A stretch of DNA of 64,000 nucleotides from Chinchilla lanigera (GCF_000276665.1 NW_004955429.1:4207213-4271212), one strand, 5' to 3'. Positions 1 through 13,320 are shown, counted from the stretch's first letter. A program made the numbers and translations. The notes: generated by a model not told the origin, from the letters alone.

Positions 1-76
1 ATAAGGGACAAAAAGAATAAGATAAATTTCTTGGAAGGTTACTTCCTGCTGAGAGATACTATGCTTTAAAAAAGAA

Positions 77-154
77 GGGCTGGGGATGTAGCTCAGTGAT
101 AGAGTGCTTGCCTAGCATGTACAAGGCCCTGAATTCACTCCCCAATACTACCAA

Positions 155-198
<44 letters not shown>
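77..198 (+). mobile_element. ID-like SINE with (TA)n tail
   Basis: gggctggggatgtagctcag at the 5' end holds the tRNA-like A box. The B box follows as a degenerate gaattcactccccaata. The A tail from 151 has expanded into a (TA)n microsatellite from 163 to 198. Confidence 0.9.
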
Positions 199-201
<3 letters not shown>

Positions 202-1808
202 TAGGTTTGACTCCAAGAGTAAGATGTGTTCAAGGAAATTCACTTAATGTCCTTCATTTTAATTTCCTCATCTGCAAAACAAAGAAACTATGCTAGATTT
301 TGTCCAGCCCTCTTGGAGTTCTAGCTGTCCATAGCTATAAAACTAAACCATATGACTATTTTCAGCTTGCATTGAAAACAGAAGTTTGACCTCCAAATGG
401 ATTAGAATGCCACAAAGCTCTCATTAGATCCAGAGTAGTGATTTGCACTTATCAACCAAAATCCATCATCTGACATGCTAAGAGGAACATTAAGTAAAGA
501 AAAATTGTTGCTGATTTTTATGTCTTTTTAGATGAAAGCTTATTTAATGACAGTCATTTGAGGTTTTCAACCACAAGGTGTTCCTCATGCTACAGATTTT
601 AAATACACAATCTCTCTAAGAAACTAGTGCTTAAAAAAGCAGACAGAACATGAAAGAAAAGCAGGTATGCGGAGATAGATGGGAAGGAAAAAGTACAAAA
701 GAAAAGTCTCTGACCTTTTATCTAGAAAGAGTGATTCCAATTATAGAAGAATATTCTCTGTGATCATGCCATCCTCTGCGCTCAGGACATCTGAAGCCAG
801 CAACCACAGAGCCACGTCTTCCTAATATGAAATCGTTGAGTGAAGTCAGAAGTGAGAGCAGCTTTTCTCTTCACACACAATGTACCTGATGACAAAGAGG
901 GAAAATTAGCCACAGAGTAAGTGAATGCCAACTACACCTGCAAACTGAAAGAGATGTTTTCACTGTTTTGCCATAAAAGGTCATATGAATATTAATTTTT
1001 TAAACTGCACCTGCAGATATGGTCTTTAGATGTAATTTTTTTTATTCCAAAGGATGCTGCCTATATAGGAAATGATACTGGATAGGTGATAATATTTTTG
1101 TTACAAGTTCCTTAAGTTTGTGTGGTCTTGGATGCAAGAACATGCACTTACTGAAATGGTACTGCTAATGTGGAAAGCATCTGTGGAACTCTCTGGGATT
1201 AAGAAGTACCCATCCTCCCCCTTATACTCTGTCACCACATTCTCCTTTCCTGAGCAATATTATCACTTCAATGTATCTTTTCAAAACTACTTTATAAAAG
1301 CAAATGTATATATACACATTTTACATATACATATAATTACATAGCACATATATCTATATTCTCACTTTTGTTTTAATTCTAATAAGATCATGTAATAACA
1401 TCTAAATTTTTCAGTTAGTAATATTGTGGAGCTCATATTTGTCAATATGTGATATTCTTTATTCCTTTTGCTGTAGATGTATAACTCTGAATTGTATAGG
1501 TATATATAATATACTTCACCAGTGCCTTACTAATGGATATTTAAGTTGTACATTTAAATTGTTATGATATTTGCTATTAGAAACAATGCTAGAGTGAATG
1601 AACTTGAAAATATATCATTTCACGTACTTGGATACATTTGCAGGATATTACTACTAGCAAAGAAATAACTAAATCAAAATATATGCCAATTATAATTTTA
1701 TTAGGAACTATTTTTTTGGCCTCTGTTATTATTATGTGATGTATGTACACGCTCCAAAATTTATGATTCACCCAAAGGTGAGTTGGGAATGTAAGTCTTT
1801 CTTGTGCC
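199..1808. other. Unannotated AT-rich intergenic DNA
   Basis: No exon, SINE or other repeat that I can name. Small open frames show no protein-like composition. Confidence 0.5.
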
Positions 1809-1894
1809 TTTTTTTGTTGTTGTTACCAGGGCTCAAACTTAGGACCTTGTGCTTGCCAGGCAGGTACTGTGCCACTGAACTCTATCCCTGGGCC
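1809..1894 (-). mobile_element. ID-like SINE
   Basis: Antisense B box (agggctcaaacttaggacc) followed by the antisense head ending tctatccctgggccc. A T-rich tract on the left is the A tail read from the other strand. Confidence 0.85.
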
Positions 1895-2220
1895 CTGTTC
1901 ATGTGCTTTTTCCTATAGCTATTGAATCTCTTTTCCCAGAGGCAGCCACTATGACCAACTTTTTGTATACATCTCCAGGTCATGCTCTATGCATATGGAT
2001 ATTTATAGTACAAATACAACCATACATGTATCTTTAGCACAGTTACTCTTAGACAGATAATTGGTTGTCTTCTGTCACAGTCTGTGGCAGTGGGAAGACA
2101 TTCGCCAAAAGAGGCATCATATATCATCACATATGTAGATGTTAATGTTATGAGTGGATATTTTGTTATGTAGTTTTTTAATCAGTCATACACCATTGTT
2201 CTGGCAGCTCTGCTTTCCCC

Positions 2221-2336
2221 CAGACATGGTCACGCTCACCTGTAATCTGAACACTCAGTAGGCTGAGGTAGGAGGGTCACAAGTTCACAAGCTATGCTAG
2301 CTACATAGCAAGGTCTTGTCTTTAAAAATAAGTAAA
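2221..2336 (+). mobile_element. B1-type SINE (old)
   Basis: Degenerate 7SL-like order: acctgtaatctgaacactca, ggctgaggtaggagg, then agctacatagcaaggtcttg and an A-rich tail. Confidence 0.75.
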
Positions 2337-4680
2337 AACAACTTTTTAAAAACCACTGAAAGGAAGAAAAAAGGAGAAAAAAGGGAAGGGAAGGAGAAAA
2401 GAGAGGATGGAAAGGATGGGAAAAAGCAATGGTTTCATTAGCTTTCACGTTCACTGTGTCCATGTTTTTCTGGATGGCAGAAAGGCCATGGATAGGGGAT
2501 TCTACCCTACCTGGGCCACACTATTGAGGCTTCTTCTCTGAATTCCTTGTAACCATCTGAGATCTACTTTCAGCATCCATGTGTGTGTACATGGGTGGGT
2601 GGATGAGGAGCCATTACGTCAACTGCTTCCGGTGCTTTGTGTTTTTCTCTCGTTTGTCTTTTCCAATACTTGGAGGCTACTCATCTATTAACTTTACATT
2701 GAGACCACATGCAGAGAAAAGTTCTTTTCACACACAGAAGATTCTCCCCTCTTAACTTCCATCTTTCCATGCAAACTTTAAACTTCTTGCCTGAGTCCTT
2801 CTCTTTCATATTATTTTGCTAACATAAATAAGAAGCAGTCAACCTGCCAAAATATTCTTTTTATCCAACCAGTTCCCCTGAAAGGGATAGAAGACATGTG
2901 ACTTCCCTTCTGTGGCAGCACAAGTGACACTTTTACTTAACATTTCATCATAGAACAACAAGGGTTAACAGCTTTCTGATCTACTCAACGGTCTCTCCTA
3001 TCACCTCAGTGTCTGTTCCTTCCATGACCATTAAGAGGACTTTAAGCTTTGTAAAACAGAGAAATGTTATCAAGTCTTATCTTTCTCAGGATTCTGTTCC
3101 AGTGATATGGCTGTTGTGTCATGTCAGGGGACATAATAATGAGAATTTCTATCATTTAGAGGGACATAATAACCAGAACTTACTATCATGTGTTCTAGTT
3201 AATCAGGACAAAGTTAACCATCCAATTCAGAGTTCCTTTCAAGCCAGCAGAACAAAAAACAGAGGGACCTAGCAGCTGTCTACTTTCTTCCTATTCTCTG
3301 GTTTTTCTGAGGCCAACACAGAGGATAAACCTTAATCTTGTGCAATTCCCACCCATGAGCTGTGCTGTTTTGGACTAATACAAATTTCTTTTATCTTTAT
3401 TGGCTTGGGGAAGACAGTCCATTTTTTCCTGGATAAGTATGATGGCTCTACACAGCCAGCAGGCCTAGGCTTTAGGCCAGTGCACCCTGGAGGCCACATG
3501 TGGTTTAATCTGGACAAATACTTTGAAACAAATTCCCTGGCTTTTCTTCAGAATTATTTAGATGACAGGCAGCTGCCACCCACATAGTGAGATGATGTCC
3601 AGCGCTGGCTAACACAAGTGCCTTGTGATTGTAGATGGCATAAACAGTGAGATCGGTGAGTTGGGTCTCAAATTATAATATTGTCTTAGAATTTGGATGA
3701 TAATCTTACTGTACCATTAAACTGCAGTTTTCTTTTGCAATGCACCCAAATTTTTTTTTTAAAAAAACTTGCTTTGGCACATCCTTTAAGGAATTGAAAT
3801 ACTGTACTAAATCCTAAAAGACTGCATCCTCTAGGTATACTGTATAACACAAAAACTAAAATGAAAAAATGTGCCAAGATTCTAAGCCTTCAAATTTCTA
3901 CTTATTTCAACCTTAGCCAAACTACTTAATGACAATTGACCATTATACTTAAGTTAAAGAAGGAAAATTTCTCAAACAATAACAATATAAGCCAAGTACA
4001 TTAGTTTAATCAGAATGATCCCCTTTATGAAATATGTATTATTCCACCACCATTTAGTCTTGTGTTCCTACTATTATCTCATGAAGTATAAGCATACTTT
4101 ATTACCTGGCATGGATTCATTCTATGGAATTTCCATTTTTTTAAGAACTAAGGTACATTTCGTGTAAGTGGAATCAAATTGTAGTGTTTTGAGACATTTT
4201 ATTACAATCCTTAGTATGTGCATTGAGGCTAATTTTCTTAACAGATTTTAAACTATTGTTATTAGAGATTTTTAAAATCATATTAGAATATAAGTATTCT
4301 AGGAAGATTAATCAACTATTTAACTGAAAACTACTCATAAAGTTATATTTACTAATATTTTGGAGGATCTTACAGAGTTTTACTTCTGCCCCATTACATC
4401 CTGTATATGGAACTTCTTTTCTATTATGTGTTCTAAGAGATCACACTTTGTCTTTTCATCTTTTTTGCATATCTATATATCATTAAATCTAAAATGTCAT
4501 CATGGTAAAACTTATCATTCTGTTACCTCTAAAGAATAAAAACTAACAAACTGTCATGATGATTTCTTATATTTTAGTATTTCTGTGTTAGGTCTGTTGA
4601 AGAGCTTTTTTCGACTAAGGACAACATTTTTCTCACGTATTGTTATATGATATAACAAGATTAAAGGTAAAATAATCTTG
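2337..4680. other. Unannotated intergenic DNA
   Basis: No gene or interspersed repeat recognised, apart from a local 33-bp tandem duplication near 3128-3189. A short purine-rich tract follows the B1 at 2358-2425. Confidence 0.5.
3128..3189. repeat. Local tandem duplication, 33-bp period, two copies
   Basis: gggacataataatgagaatt at 3128 recurs in diverged form as gggacataataaccagaact at 3161. Both copies continue into a similar tctatcat/actatcat end. Confidence 0.7.
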
Positions 4681-4796
4681 GGGGCTGGGGATTTAGCTCA
4701 GCAGCACACTGCCTGCCTGGCAAGCGTGAGCTTGTGAGTTCGATTCCTGGTACTGGAAAACAAACAAACAAAAAAATAAAAAATAAAATAAATAAA
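4681..4796 (+). mobile_element. ID-like SINE
   Basis: ggggctggggatttagctca head, then cctgcctggcaagcg, B-box-like gagttcgattcctgg, and an A-rich tail. It is close to the commonest ID type of this window. Confidence 0.92.
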
Positions 4797-6479
4797 GTTA
4801 AAGTAATCTTAAAATGTCTTTTCTTAACAGTGAATTCACTTTTATCACTTTTTTCTTGGAATTTTCAGTTTCCTCATTTACCACATTTTAACATATTTTC
4901 TGTGCTATCAGGAGTACTGGTGGTGCAACCCGTCATACAAAGTACCCTAGCATTGTCTCTGAAATTGTACTGCAAACTGCTGGCTCCTCTTCTGATCATT
5001 GGCTTTGATCACTGGTTGTTTCCTCCTAGGACAACCATTTCATCTAATTAGTATGAAACTTTGCCACTCTGCTGTTTCCACTCTTTTCTTTATGCATAAG
5101 AATTTTTCATTGCAAGATAAAAGCCAAAAATGGACAAAATTCAGTTAATGTAACAATGAACGTATCTGCTTGTATTCATCTAATGTCACTTACATGATAA
5201 CTGTCACCTGATTGTGACTGTGAAACAAGATCAGTTCTAAGGTAACCTGATTTCAGAAATAGTCAAAAAAATGTGCATCTTAAGGGAAATAGAATACACT
5301 ACATACTCTTCTAACAAAGCATGCCGCTGCTTCCTAGATGTTACCTTCTCTTTTAAATCCTGGCTTGAAGCCAGCTCACTGTGGAAACCTTCCATAATTA
5401 TAACCCTATTTGATGCTTCATCTCTCTCACAGCGCTGTGGTTCCCACTTATGCGGTGGTATGCTACATATGCTCCCTTCTTCAGAACAAATCTTTGTGAA
5501 CCTGGCTGTGAGAATCCTCTGATACTGCTTAGCAGGATTTTCAGCTGAGAGCTGGCATGACTGCCCTCCTGGGGAGTTAGGGCTGAATGGAAAAGCAGTG
5601 GGTATCAAAGTGCCCTCTTTGATGGCTTGTTTAGTAAACTTATAGTTTGGTTGTTGGATGTGCAGACTTCATGAAGGGAAAAACTTTCCCTTGTCTCCTC
5701 TTGTCTAACACCTGCCTGTTTTAAGAGTATTTAAATATACAGTCAGTTGGATTCGACTTCCAACTAATATTTAATATGTGCAGCCTAGACATTTCTTTGG
5801 AAATTTCCTGCAGTGATTACCCTTCCATTCAATGGGAGAAAAGTTTTGTTCCCCTGGTAACTGTTTTAGAACAGTGCATACTTACTGTATTTCTAAAATA
5901 TGCAGCCCAACCTTATGGGAGTACACATCATCTTGAAAGGATTTTCCCCTTTCAATAAACATTGATTTTTCCCCTTTTCACCTGATTTCAGAATAAAATA
6001 AAACTTTGTTTGTAAGAATCGCTAAGGAAGAGCTTCAGGAAATGAGAACCATGAATGGGCCGGGCCCCTTGCAGCTGTCATGGGAGAGCAGCTACAAAGT
6101 CCTCAGGAGGTTTCTGGGAACACATGCCCAGTCCCTCCATAGCGTATTTCTCCCAGACTCTTTGTATTTTCCATGCATCATCCTGTTTGCTGTGTTTGGG
6201 ATGTTGCTATGCAAAATGATATAAAAGAGTAAGATTCTTTTTTCTAAGGCAATCAAGCTGAGCAGATGCAAGTTTAGGATGATGCAAAAGTTTCTTAGAA
6301 CAGTTTTAGAATTCTTCAGGGAATGGACTGAGAATGTTCATGATAAGAAAGAATAAAGGCCTAAAATGCCATACACATGGTAAACTTCAACAGTTCCAGG
6401 GGCTTTGTAACTATTGACAGACACTTAAATAGCAGTTTTGAAAAATGCTCTTACGGAAACAAATAGCCCTCTCCAACTT
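4797..6479. other. Unannotated intergenic DNA
   Basis: No nameable repeat or exon. A 123-codon open frame on the minus strand (5237-5608) has no recognisable domain and I do not call it a gene. Confidence 0.45.
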
Positions 6480-6656
6480 TTTTTGTACTTGATATTGAAC
6501 TCTAGGAGCTCTGAATTGCAACCCCAGCCCCTTTTTTAGTATTTTGTTTTGAGACAGGTTTTTCTCTACATTGCCTGAGCTGGCCTCACACTTACCATCC
6601 CCCTGTCTCAGTCTCTCAAGTAGCTGGAATTACAGACATGCCACTGCAACTGGCTC
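6480..6656 (-). mobile_element. Old ID-like fragment followed by B1-type SINE
   Basis: 6480-6530 looks like a decayed antisense ID (gatattgaactctaggagct, then ccccagcccc). 6541-6656 is an antisense B1: ttttgagacaggtttttctc, gagctggcctcacacttacc, tagctggaattacagacatg. Confidence 0.75.
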
Positions 6657-7304
6657 CAACCTTTCTCTTCAAATTCACTGGCCAGTACCAATATTTTTCC
6701 ATTAAAATTTATGTGCTACAGTCTTATTAAAGCACAGAAATAAACACGCCAAAACTATAACTTAAATTTATCAAAAAAGTTAGCATTTTTATCATTTGTT
6801 CTTTCTTTGTTTTTTATCTGAATTATCTTCTAAGCTTATTTATAGAGAGAGATATATGGATGCCATAATTCTGCAATAGAAGAGTTGTGAAGCATCTTTA
6901 TCATATAAGCACAGAGCTTCCATCCTCAGCAAATTTGACTTACAGACTCTAAAATTATGAGTCTTTATATCTAAAGGGATAACAAAGATTTACTTATGGA
7001 TTGGAAACATCTGTTTTGTTACTTATAAAGAAATAAATGCAAAGTAGAGAGTGATTATGCCCTCTAGGATTTAACTTCTGTGCCTCCAAAGGTAGCTTGC
7101 GATGTACAAGAGAACAGGGTTTCTTACTCAGGAGTAAGAAATGGGATAAGCAGGTGATAGAATGAGCTTATCAAACATCTTGCATGCCTTCCTAACCCTG
7201 CTACAGTGTCTAAAATTCCACCATTAACTAGTGAATAACTTATCCAAGTGAGCAGAAGGATTGCCGATGAAGGAATCTACGGAATATAAAAGAAGAGAGA
7301 TATA

Positions 7305-7473
7305 GCCAGGCATGATGATACATGCTTGTCATCCCAGAACTCTAGAGACAGAGGCAGAAGGATCATCTTGAGTTTGAGGCCAACCTGGACTACACAGTGA
7401 GTTCAAAGTCAGCCTGAACTACATACTCAGGGCTTGTCTCAAGTAAAACAAAAAAAAAAAAAAAAAAAAAAAA
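7305..7473 (+). mobile_element. B1-type SINE with internal duplication
   Basis: Left arm gccaggcatgatgatacatg, then two successive copies of the segment running from gagttygaggccaacctgga to gagttcaaagtcagcctgaa, the cttgtctcaa end and a long A tail. The repeated arm is typical of the B1 copies in this window. Confidence 0.9.
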
Positions 7474-8533
7474 GGAGAGGCAGCATAGGGGACAGACATG
7501 TGAAGGATGTGCAGTGATTCTGCCCAAGGCAGGTATAGGTAGGATATCATAGGGAGGATCTTAGTCAGCAGAAAGTACCACAAAGGACACTGGCTGCTCT
7601 TGAGTGAGCGGGCATCACACTGGTGAGAAGACTGACTGGAAAGCATGAAAATCTTTTCCTACTTCCTACATTTACGATGGTGGCTCAGGAAGACACCTCG
7701 GAATGGCTGGGCTTATCATGTGCTTTCTTTGTGTATCAGCTCTGGAAAAGATTTGTGTAAGAAGCAGAAGAAAAGGGACAAAGAAGTTCTTCCCTTTGGG
7801 GTGGGAAATCCTGCTACCTATAGCAGATTCAGGGAGAGCCCAAGATCTTACTTGCAGATAGGCTTAAAAATCCACCAGTAATCAACATTTTCCAGTAACA
7901 TTTCCCAGTTTGCAATGTCCCAGTGATGGCCAGAGCTACCAGAAGCCTGAACTATGGGAATTTGTTTAAAAGAACTCCTTTTTAAAAAGTACTGCTTTAC
8001 CATACTCTCTTATATCCTTAGAATATGGCCGATCTCCTTAAGTCTTGTGTGTATGAAGCTATAATTATTTGGAGCTATATGCACATGTGTGCATGCATGC
8101 ATGTGTGTGTGTGCTATCTCTCTCACACATATATATCTATAGCTCACATATATAAGTGTTCAAGTTAAGGTATAAAGAAAGGTCAGGATTATGATGAGAC
8201 TGCTGAAAAGTCTACTGTAAAATTTGTTGAAGGTCCTAAATATAGAACTAAGCAAAAACTAATGAGTACTAGGGCTTTAGTGAAACAAAGAAAATGAAAT
8301 TCATGATCTTTCCTGCCCTGCCTCCATGGTGAGCATCCAGCTCATTTGGAGGGATATTCTCATTTGCAAGAGCCAAAGCCTTTCATCATTTCTGGGCATG
8401 GCATCCATTAAAAGCAGGCCAGGTGGTACCAGCTGCACATGATGAAAGAAATCACACGGTTTCATTATGTAAAGTAATGACAGAAGAATGGGCAGTCCAG
8501 ACCAGCTGGATCCATCTCTGCCACACTTCAGGG

Positions 8534-8572
<39 letters not shown>

Positions 8573-8880
8573 CAGAAGATTCAGATTCTCTGAATTCATG
8601 GTGACAGACATTGAACCTGGAACTCATGTAACCTGAAATCCTCCTGGTCCATTATAATGAGTGAAGCAGGGGTCTTGCTCATAATAGGGAACAAATCTGA
8701 TTATTAAAGTAAGTTAAAAATAACTAAGTTATAATGACTTTTCAAAGTTAAGATCAGCAAACAATGAAAAGCTGAGAAAGTGTCACAGTTTCATCTCTAT
8801 AATATCATTACAGGAAATATATATAACTGTTAATGGGGTCTGTGTTGTTCTAATTCTTAGCCTACTTTAACTCCTGTAGT
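7474..8880. other. Unannotated intergenic DNA with GT/CA tracts
   Basis: Contains a short GT/CATG-rich tract at 8085-8115 and a (CA)n tract at about 8535-8570. Nothing else was recognised. Confidence 0.5.
8535..8570. repeat. (CA)n microsatellite
   Basis: Uninterrupted alternating AC after gggtat. Confidence 0.97.
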
Positions 8881-9000
8881 TCTCATAATAAACATATTAT
8901 GGAAAGATAACTGTCACCCTAATTTGCAGTCAGGAAAACTGAGGCACTAAGAAGTTAAGGAATTGTCCAAGATCTCACTGGTGATGATTGGCTATGAGGA
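8880..9000 (-). mobile_element. MIR fragment
   Basis: The antisense MIR core is visible as caggaaaactgaggcactaa, then gaagttaaggaattgtccaa and gatctcactggtgatg. Confidence 0.75.
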
Positions 9001-9488
9001 CAGTATAGATGCCCATAAATAAAGACATAAAGCCAGACAACAGAAAGGCAACTAAAAAAAACCTTAGTGAGATTTCATTTCATGATTAGCATCTTTCTTA
9101 TAGTATATTTCATTGTTTGTGGAGTGGCACAGTAGCATTGCACAAAGGAATAATAGCAAGTGTGTCAGGGAACTGGGTTAGCAGCACAGGCTGCTCAGTT
9201 GAGGATGTAATGAGTGTCAGTGGACTGGTCCTTAAAAGGTCCACAGCACTGGGGAAAAAGACTGAAGAAAACTGAAGGATGCAAAAGTCCGAGACAAGTT
9301 CATTGCTGCTCTCCAAGTTAAATGGTCCAACATACCACATAATAAGATTCCTCTCATGTTAGCAACTTTATTATTAAGGCCTTGGCACAGATATCATTTT
9401 TCTTCTTCAAATATGAAGGTGCCATAGATTCCAAAAGAGCAGGTTGCATAAAGAAACGTGTCTGATTCTCAAGTTGAGGAGGGGTGGA

Positions 9489-9880
9489 TTGTAATGGTTG
9501 ATACATTGTGTCAACTTGAGAAGTTTAGAAGTTTAACTAAGGGACTCCGCCAGGAGCCAGGGTCCTCACTTTCTAAACATCCTCACCTTGTTCAAGAAGA
9601 GGCACAGAGATGGTATGAATGCTACACCCACCCTGGTGGGTGAGGGTAGGCTACATACAATATAAGGGAGAAAAAGAGGCTTATTCTCAACCGTTTTGCT
9701 CTTGCTGCTTTTGCTGTCTTCTGCTGCCTTGAACTGTTATCCCTCACCATGACACCCTGCCTTGGAGCTAGCTGATTACAGACTAAAACCTCCGTAAATA
9801 GTGAGCTAAATAAACTTTTCCTTCCTTAATATTGGAGTCAGGTATTTTGTCTCAGCAATGGGAGAAAAGTAACCAAGACA
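9489..9880 (+). mobile_element. MaLR-like solo LTR
   Basis: Its 3' half matches the LTRs at 52438 and 55037: aagggagaaaaagaggctta, ttgctgtcttctgctgcc, ccttggagctagctgatta, the signal aataaa, then ttttgtctcagcaatgggag and aagtaaccaagaca. Its 5' half (attgtgtcaacttgag) differs from those copies. No internal retroviral genes are attached. Confidence 0.75.
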
Positions 9881-10837
9881 GTGACATATTCTACTTTCAT
9901 AGAAGGTGTAGATCACTAAGAATTCTGCATTCTTCCAAGTTACACAACCCCTACTAAATGTGATAAATGAGATAAGGTTTCAGGTTATTGAATGGTTTTG
10001 GAATTAGTTTTACTGTTTTGTATTTGACATTCACGTGCAAAAATTCTTCAGTGTCGCAAAGCGACAGGGCCATGACTTGCTGATATCTGTGTTGCTCATT
10101 AAGAAACAAGAAACAAAATGCAAACTTGTGTTTTTTCCAGAAGAAAATCTAAAAGATACAGGTAGGGCAGGATCAGAACTTTCCAAAAATGGAACTGCTC
10201 AAGAAAGAAGTGAAGTACCCTACAGAGGACTGAGAACCCGTTGGTATAAGGAATCCTCCTGGGACTAGACACCTATCTCTATCATTCCTCCCAATTCAGC
10301 TCTAAAAGGGCTCTGATTGCTTTCACAGACAGCTTCATTTTTTTTATAGTCATAGAATCCAAATACTTGGAAATTTAAAGAATTTCAAGTAGTCAGAAAT
10401 TGCCAGTCAGAGCTCCCAGTTAATTTTATCAAGCCATGTAAACTTAATTTTCTAAAAACCTTAGAGAGGTGTTGGTGACTTCACATAGTGCTGGAACTCA
10501 GATTGAAGGCTGAGCAAACAAACAAGGGCTGTGACCCTGAGGCCTAGCTGTGTGCAAGGAACAGATGCAAGTAGAGGAGGAGGAAGGGAAATGAGGAAGG
10601 GAGACTGGCTTTGGTGATGGTGGAATGGTACTAACATAATCATCACAGCATCACTGCGATCGCATCAATGTGTTACAGTTGTTCCCATTTTCACAAGGTA
10701 CAACTGAACCTCGGGATTGAGTTCCAAGATGGCAAAGGAAGTGACAGAGGCAGATCACTGCAGACTCCAGTGCTGGAGTCAAAGCAAGCTGGCTCACCTG
10801 TACAGTGGATTGCTCATCCGAGGATGCACAGTTCCAA
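9881..10837. other. Unannotated intergenic DNA
   Basis: No exon or repeat recognised. Confidence 0.45.
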
Positions 10838-10884
10838 CCAAACTCAGGACCTTGAGTTTGCCTCTGAGCTGTATCCCTGGCCCT
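10838..10884 (-). mobile_element. ID-like SINE fragment
   Basis: Short antisense remnant: aactcaggaccttgagtttg, then gagctgtatccctggccc. Confidence 0.65.
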
Positions 10885-11505
10885 TAAGTAGCATTTGATG
10901 CAAGCATTCTTAAGTATGCTGTCTCTGATTCCTGAGCCTCACCTTTTTTTTTTATATGAAACAGAAATAACAGTAATGAACATCAGAGGTCTAGTAACAT
11001 TACAACCTCCAATTTTCCATTTTGAAAGACTAGAAGAAAACAAAATCAAGAATCCCACATTAAAAACAAAGTGTAGGTGATAATTTTTGGTTTTGCTTTT
11101 TGACCTGAACTTTGATTTATATTTCTCTGCATTTGAAATGAAATCTATTTCTCTTGATGTTTATGCTCCTCCATTCCAGGAAGCATTAAAGAAAGACCCC
11201 AGCCCCCACCACAAGAAAAACTCTTCATTTGTAACATATCCAAGAGGGTTATAGACCTATTGTCTAGGGGTCTACTGGCAATGGGCCTAAAATTTCCTGT
11301 CACATGCTTAAAAATAGAGTAAGGGACAATTAAGGCCAGAACAAGAGCTGTTAATCTAGGAGTAGTGGTCCTTAATGAGGGATGACTTTGTTTCTTCCTG
11401 CTCTAGCGGCACTTGGAATTTTCTGAAGACATTCCTGTTTGTACAACTGGGGGTGCTACTGGCTTCTAACAGGCTAGGACCAGTCATGTGGCTAAACAGA
11501 CTCCC
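10885..11505. other. Unannotated intergenic DNA
   Basis: Nothing nameable is seen here. Confidence 0.4.
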
Positions 11506-11586
11506 CAGTGATAGGGAACCTTTTAGAGCTTTCAGTGATAACAAGCATCCCAGCACAGCATGTGGTCCATAGGTTCACCACCACTG
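11506..11586. mobile_element. hAT-like miniature element (URR1-like)
   Basis: Ends are inverted repeats: cagtgatagggaacctttt on the left, and on the right ataggttcaccaccactg, whose complement reads cagtggtggtgaacctat. The left end with the adjoining agagc also matches the inverted right end of the element at 54007. A matching 8-bp target duplication is not evident. Confidence 0.7.
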
Positions 11587-12131
11587 ACCTACAAAGAGCA
11601 AGACAGTCCCTACAACAAAGAATTACAGAGCTCCAAATGTCCATATTGCTCATGTATAAAAACATTTGTCTCAAACCAGGTAAAATGCATGGGAGTTTAC
11701 ATGTCTGGGCACTCCCTCTGACAAAGTCTTCTAAGCATCCAAACCTAGCGAGTCACCATATGGCGAAGCTGCCCACAGTTTTTGAGAGGAGCAGGAGAGA
11801 CTCCTATCTTCCCTCTCATTTATCAGATATCTGTAGAGTGTGCTGTGTGAAGGGAAGGCCATGTCTTTGGTCATTCTTTCCATTTCTTCATTTTTTTCCA
11901 GAAAGTGGCTTGTGAGAATTTTTGGTTGTCTATCATTTTACATTATTTTTTATGATTCTCTTAATGTGGAAGGAGATTTGGAAAAATCTTCTTTTAAATG
12001 TTTAATGTTTCTAAGACTAAGAAAAAAATTGGAAACTTATGTTTTAGGTTTTCCAAGCTAACAAAAAGAGGTTTCTGAATAACTACCAAATGCCAACTTC
12101 AATAACCATTCTCATTTTTAAGGCTCCTACA

Positions 12132-12177
12132 CTTTTTTTCTCCTTTTCCTTCTTCTTTTCTTTCTTTTTTTCTTCTT

Positions 12178-12214
<37 letters not shown>

Positions 12215-12268
12215 CTGTCTTTCTTTCTCTCTTTCTGTCTTTCTTTCTTTCTTTCCTTCTCTCTTTCT
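12132..12268. repeat. Polypyrimidine (CT/CTTT)n tract
   Basis: Nearly pure C/T on the + strand, including runs of (CT)n and (CTTT)n. It is probably the expanded tail of the antisense ID that follows. Confidence 0.95.
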
Positions 12269-12332
12269 AGAGCCTGAAAATAGGCCTTTGAGCATGCTAA
12301 GCACCTACTCTATCACTTAGCTACATTCCCAG
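12268..12332 (-). mobile_element. ID-like SINE (old)
   Basis: Degenerate antisense ID: gcatgctaagcacctactct, then cacttagctacattcccag. Confidence 0.65.
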
Positions 12333-12503
12333 TTTCTAAGTCAGTTACTTTTAAAAAATGGATTGATTACAAGAAGTATGCCTAATGCAAGAACTCAGAA
12401 CACAAACTAGCTTTAAGATTTAGAGGACAAAAAGTTGAAAAACATTGTAGAACATTCACAGGTACCACCAAACCTGAAATATCATGGTGCGAAAGGTAAT
12501 ATG

Positions 12504-12585
12504 GGGGCAAGGGATGTAGTTCAGTAATGAAGCGCTTGCCTAACATGTGCATGGTCCTTGGTTTAATCTCCAGTACTAGGGAAGA
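12504..12585 (+). mobile_element. ID-like SINE
   Basis: gggggcaagggatgtagttc, then gaagcgcttgcctaacatgt and ggtttaatctccagtact. Confidence 0.85.
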
Positions 12586-13320
12586 AAAGGAGTAGGACTT
12601 GTTGATCAAGGTGAAAAGGTCCAGGCATGACTTTTATAATTCTTAAGGCAGTCTGTGTGTATCACTTAAGCTTTGGCATAATCCCAAGACCACAGAGAAG
12701 CCTGAGTCAACCACCTCACATTCCTTTATTCTTTGTAAAAGGGGACCTAGGTGTCTATTCTGTGGCTGCTTATGCAGAACATGCTCAGTAATATGAGAAT
12801 GAAAAGCCATTGACATCAAACTTGGAGGTAGAAAGATATTATTTCTTGGTTAAGTATTTGACATTACGATGCAAGCCCAATTTTTCTGATCTCTTATGCC
12901 TGTGAGTCACCTTAATTTAAAGTGTAGTGGGAAGTTCTCACCTGGGTGACCTTCAGGGATTTTTCTATTTGTGAGTTTGATAGGAACCAAAGAAGATATG
13001 AAGGTTCTTTCTTAAGCTAAGAGGCAGAGGCAGATAATGACAATGTTAGCCTCAGCTTTGGGTTTAAAGGATCATGATAGCTCTGCTGAGCTAAAAACAA
13101 CAATGGAGGCTGAGGTAAGATGAGTACAAAACCAAAAAAACCACTGACCACAATAACTAACTAGCATCAGAAGTGGCCCATAGAGGCAGAAAGCTGCTTC
13201 AGCCCAAACACGGAATTGAAGCTCCCTTCAATACTCAGGGACAACCTTTTAGTTAAAACACCTTCCCCAATTCTTCCTTACAAAGACACTTAGAAAAACT
13301 TTTAGTTCACTTTTTGTTTT
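12586..13320. other. Unannotated intergenic DNA
   Basis: No feature recognised. Confidence 0.4.

Noticed and set aside
4681..4755. tRNA-like sequences in ID elements
   Set aside because: A and B boxes are present, but the copies have A-rich tails and target duplications and cannot fold as a full cloverleaf. They are SINEs, not tRNA genes.
5237..5608. 123-codon minus-strand open frame
   Set aside because: No recognisable domain, no splice context, and a length expected by chance in 64 kb.
12083..12320. Open frames of Ser/Leu/Phe or Lys/Glu/Arg repeats
   Set aside because: They are translations of the CT-rich microsatellite.
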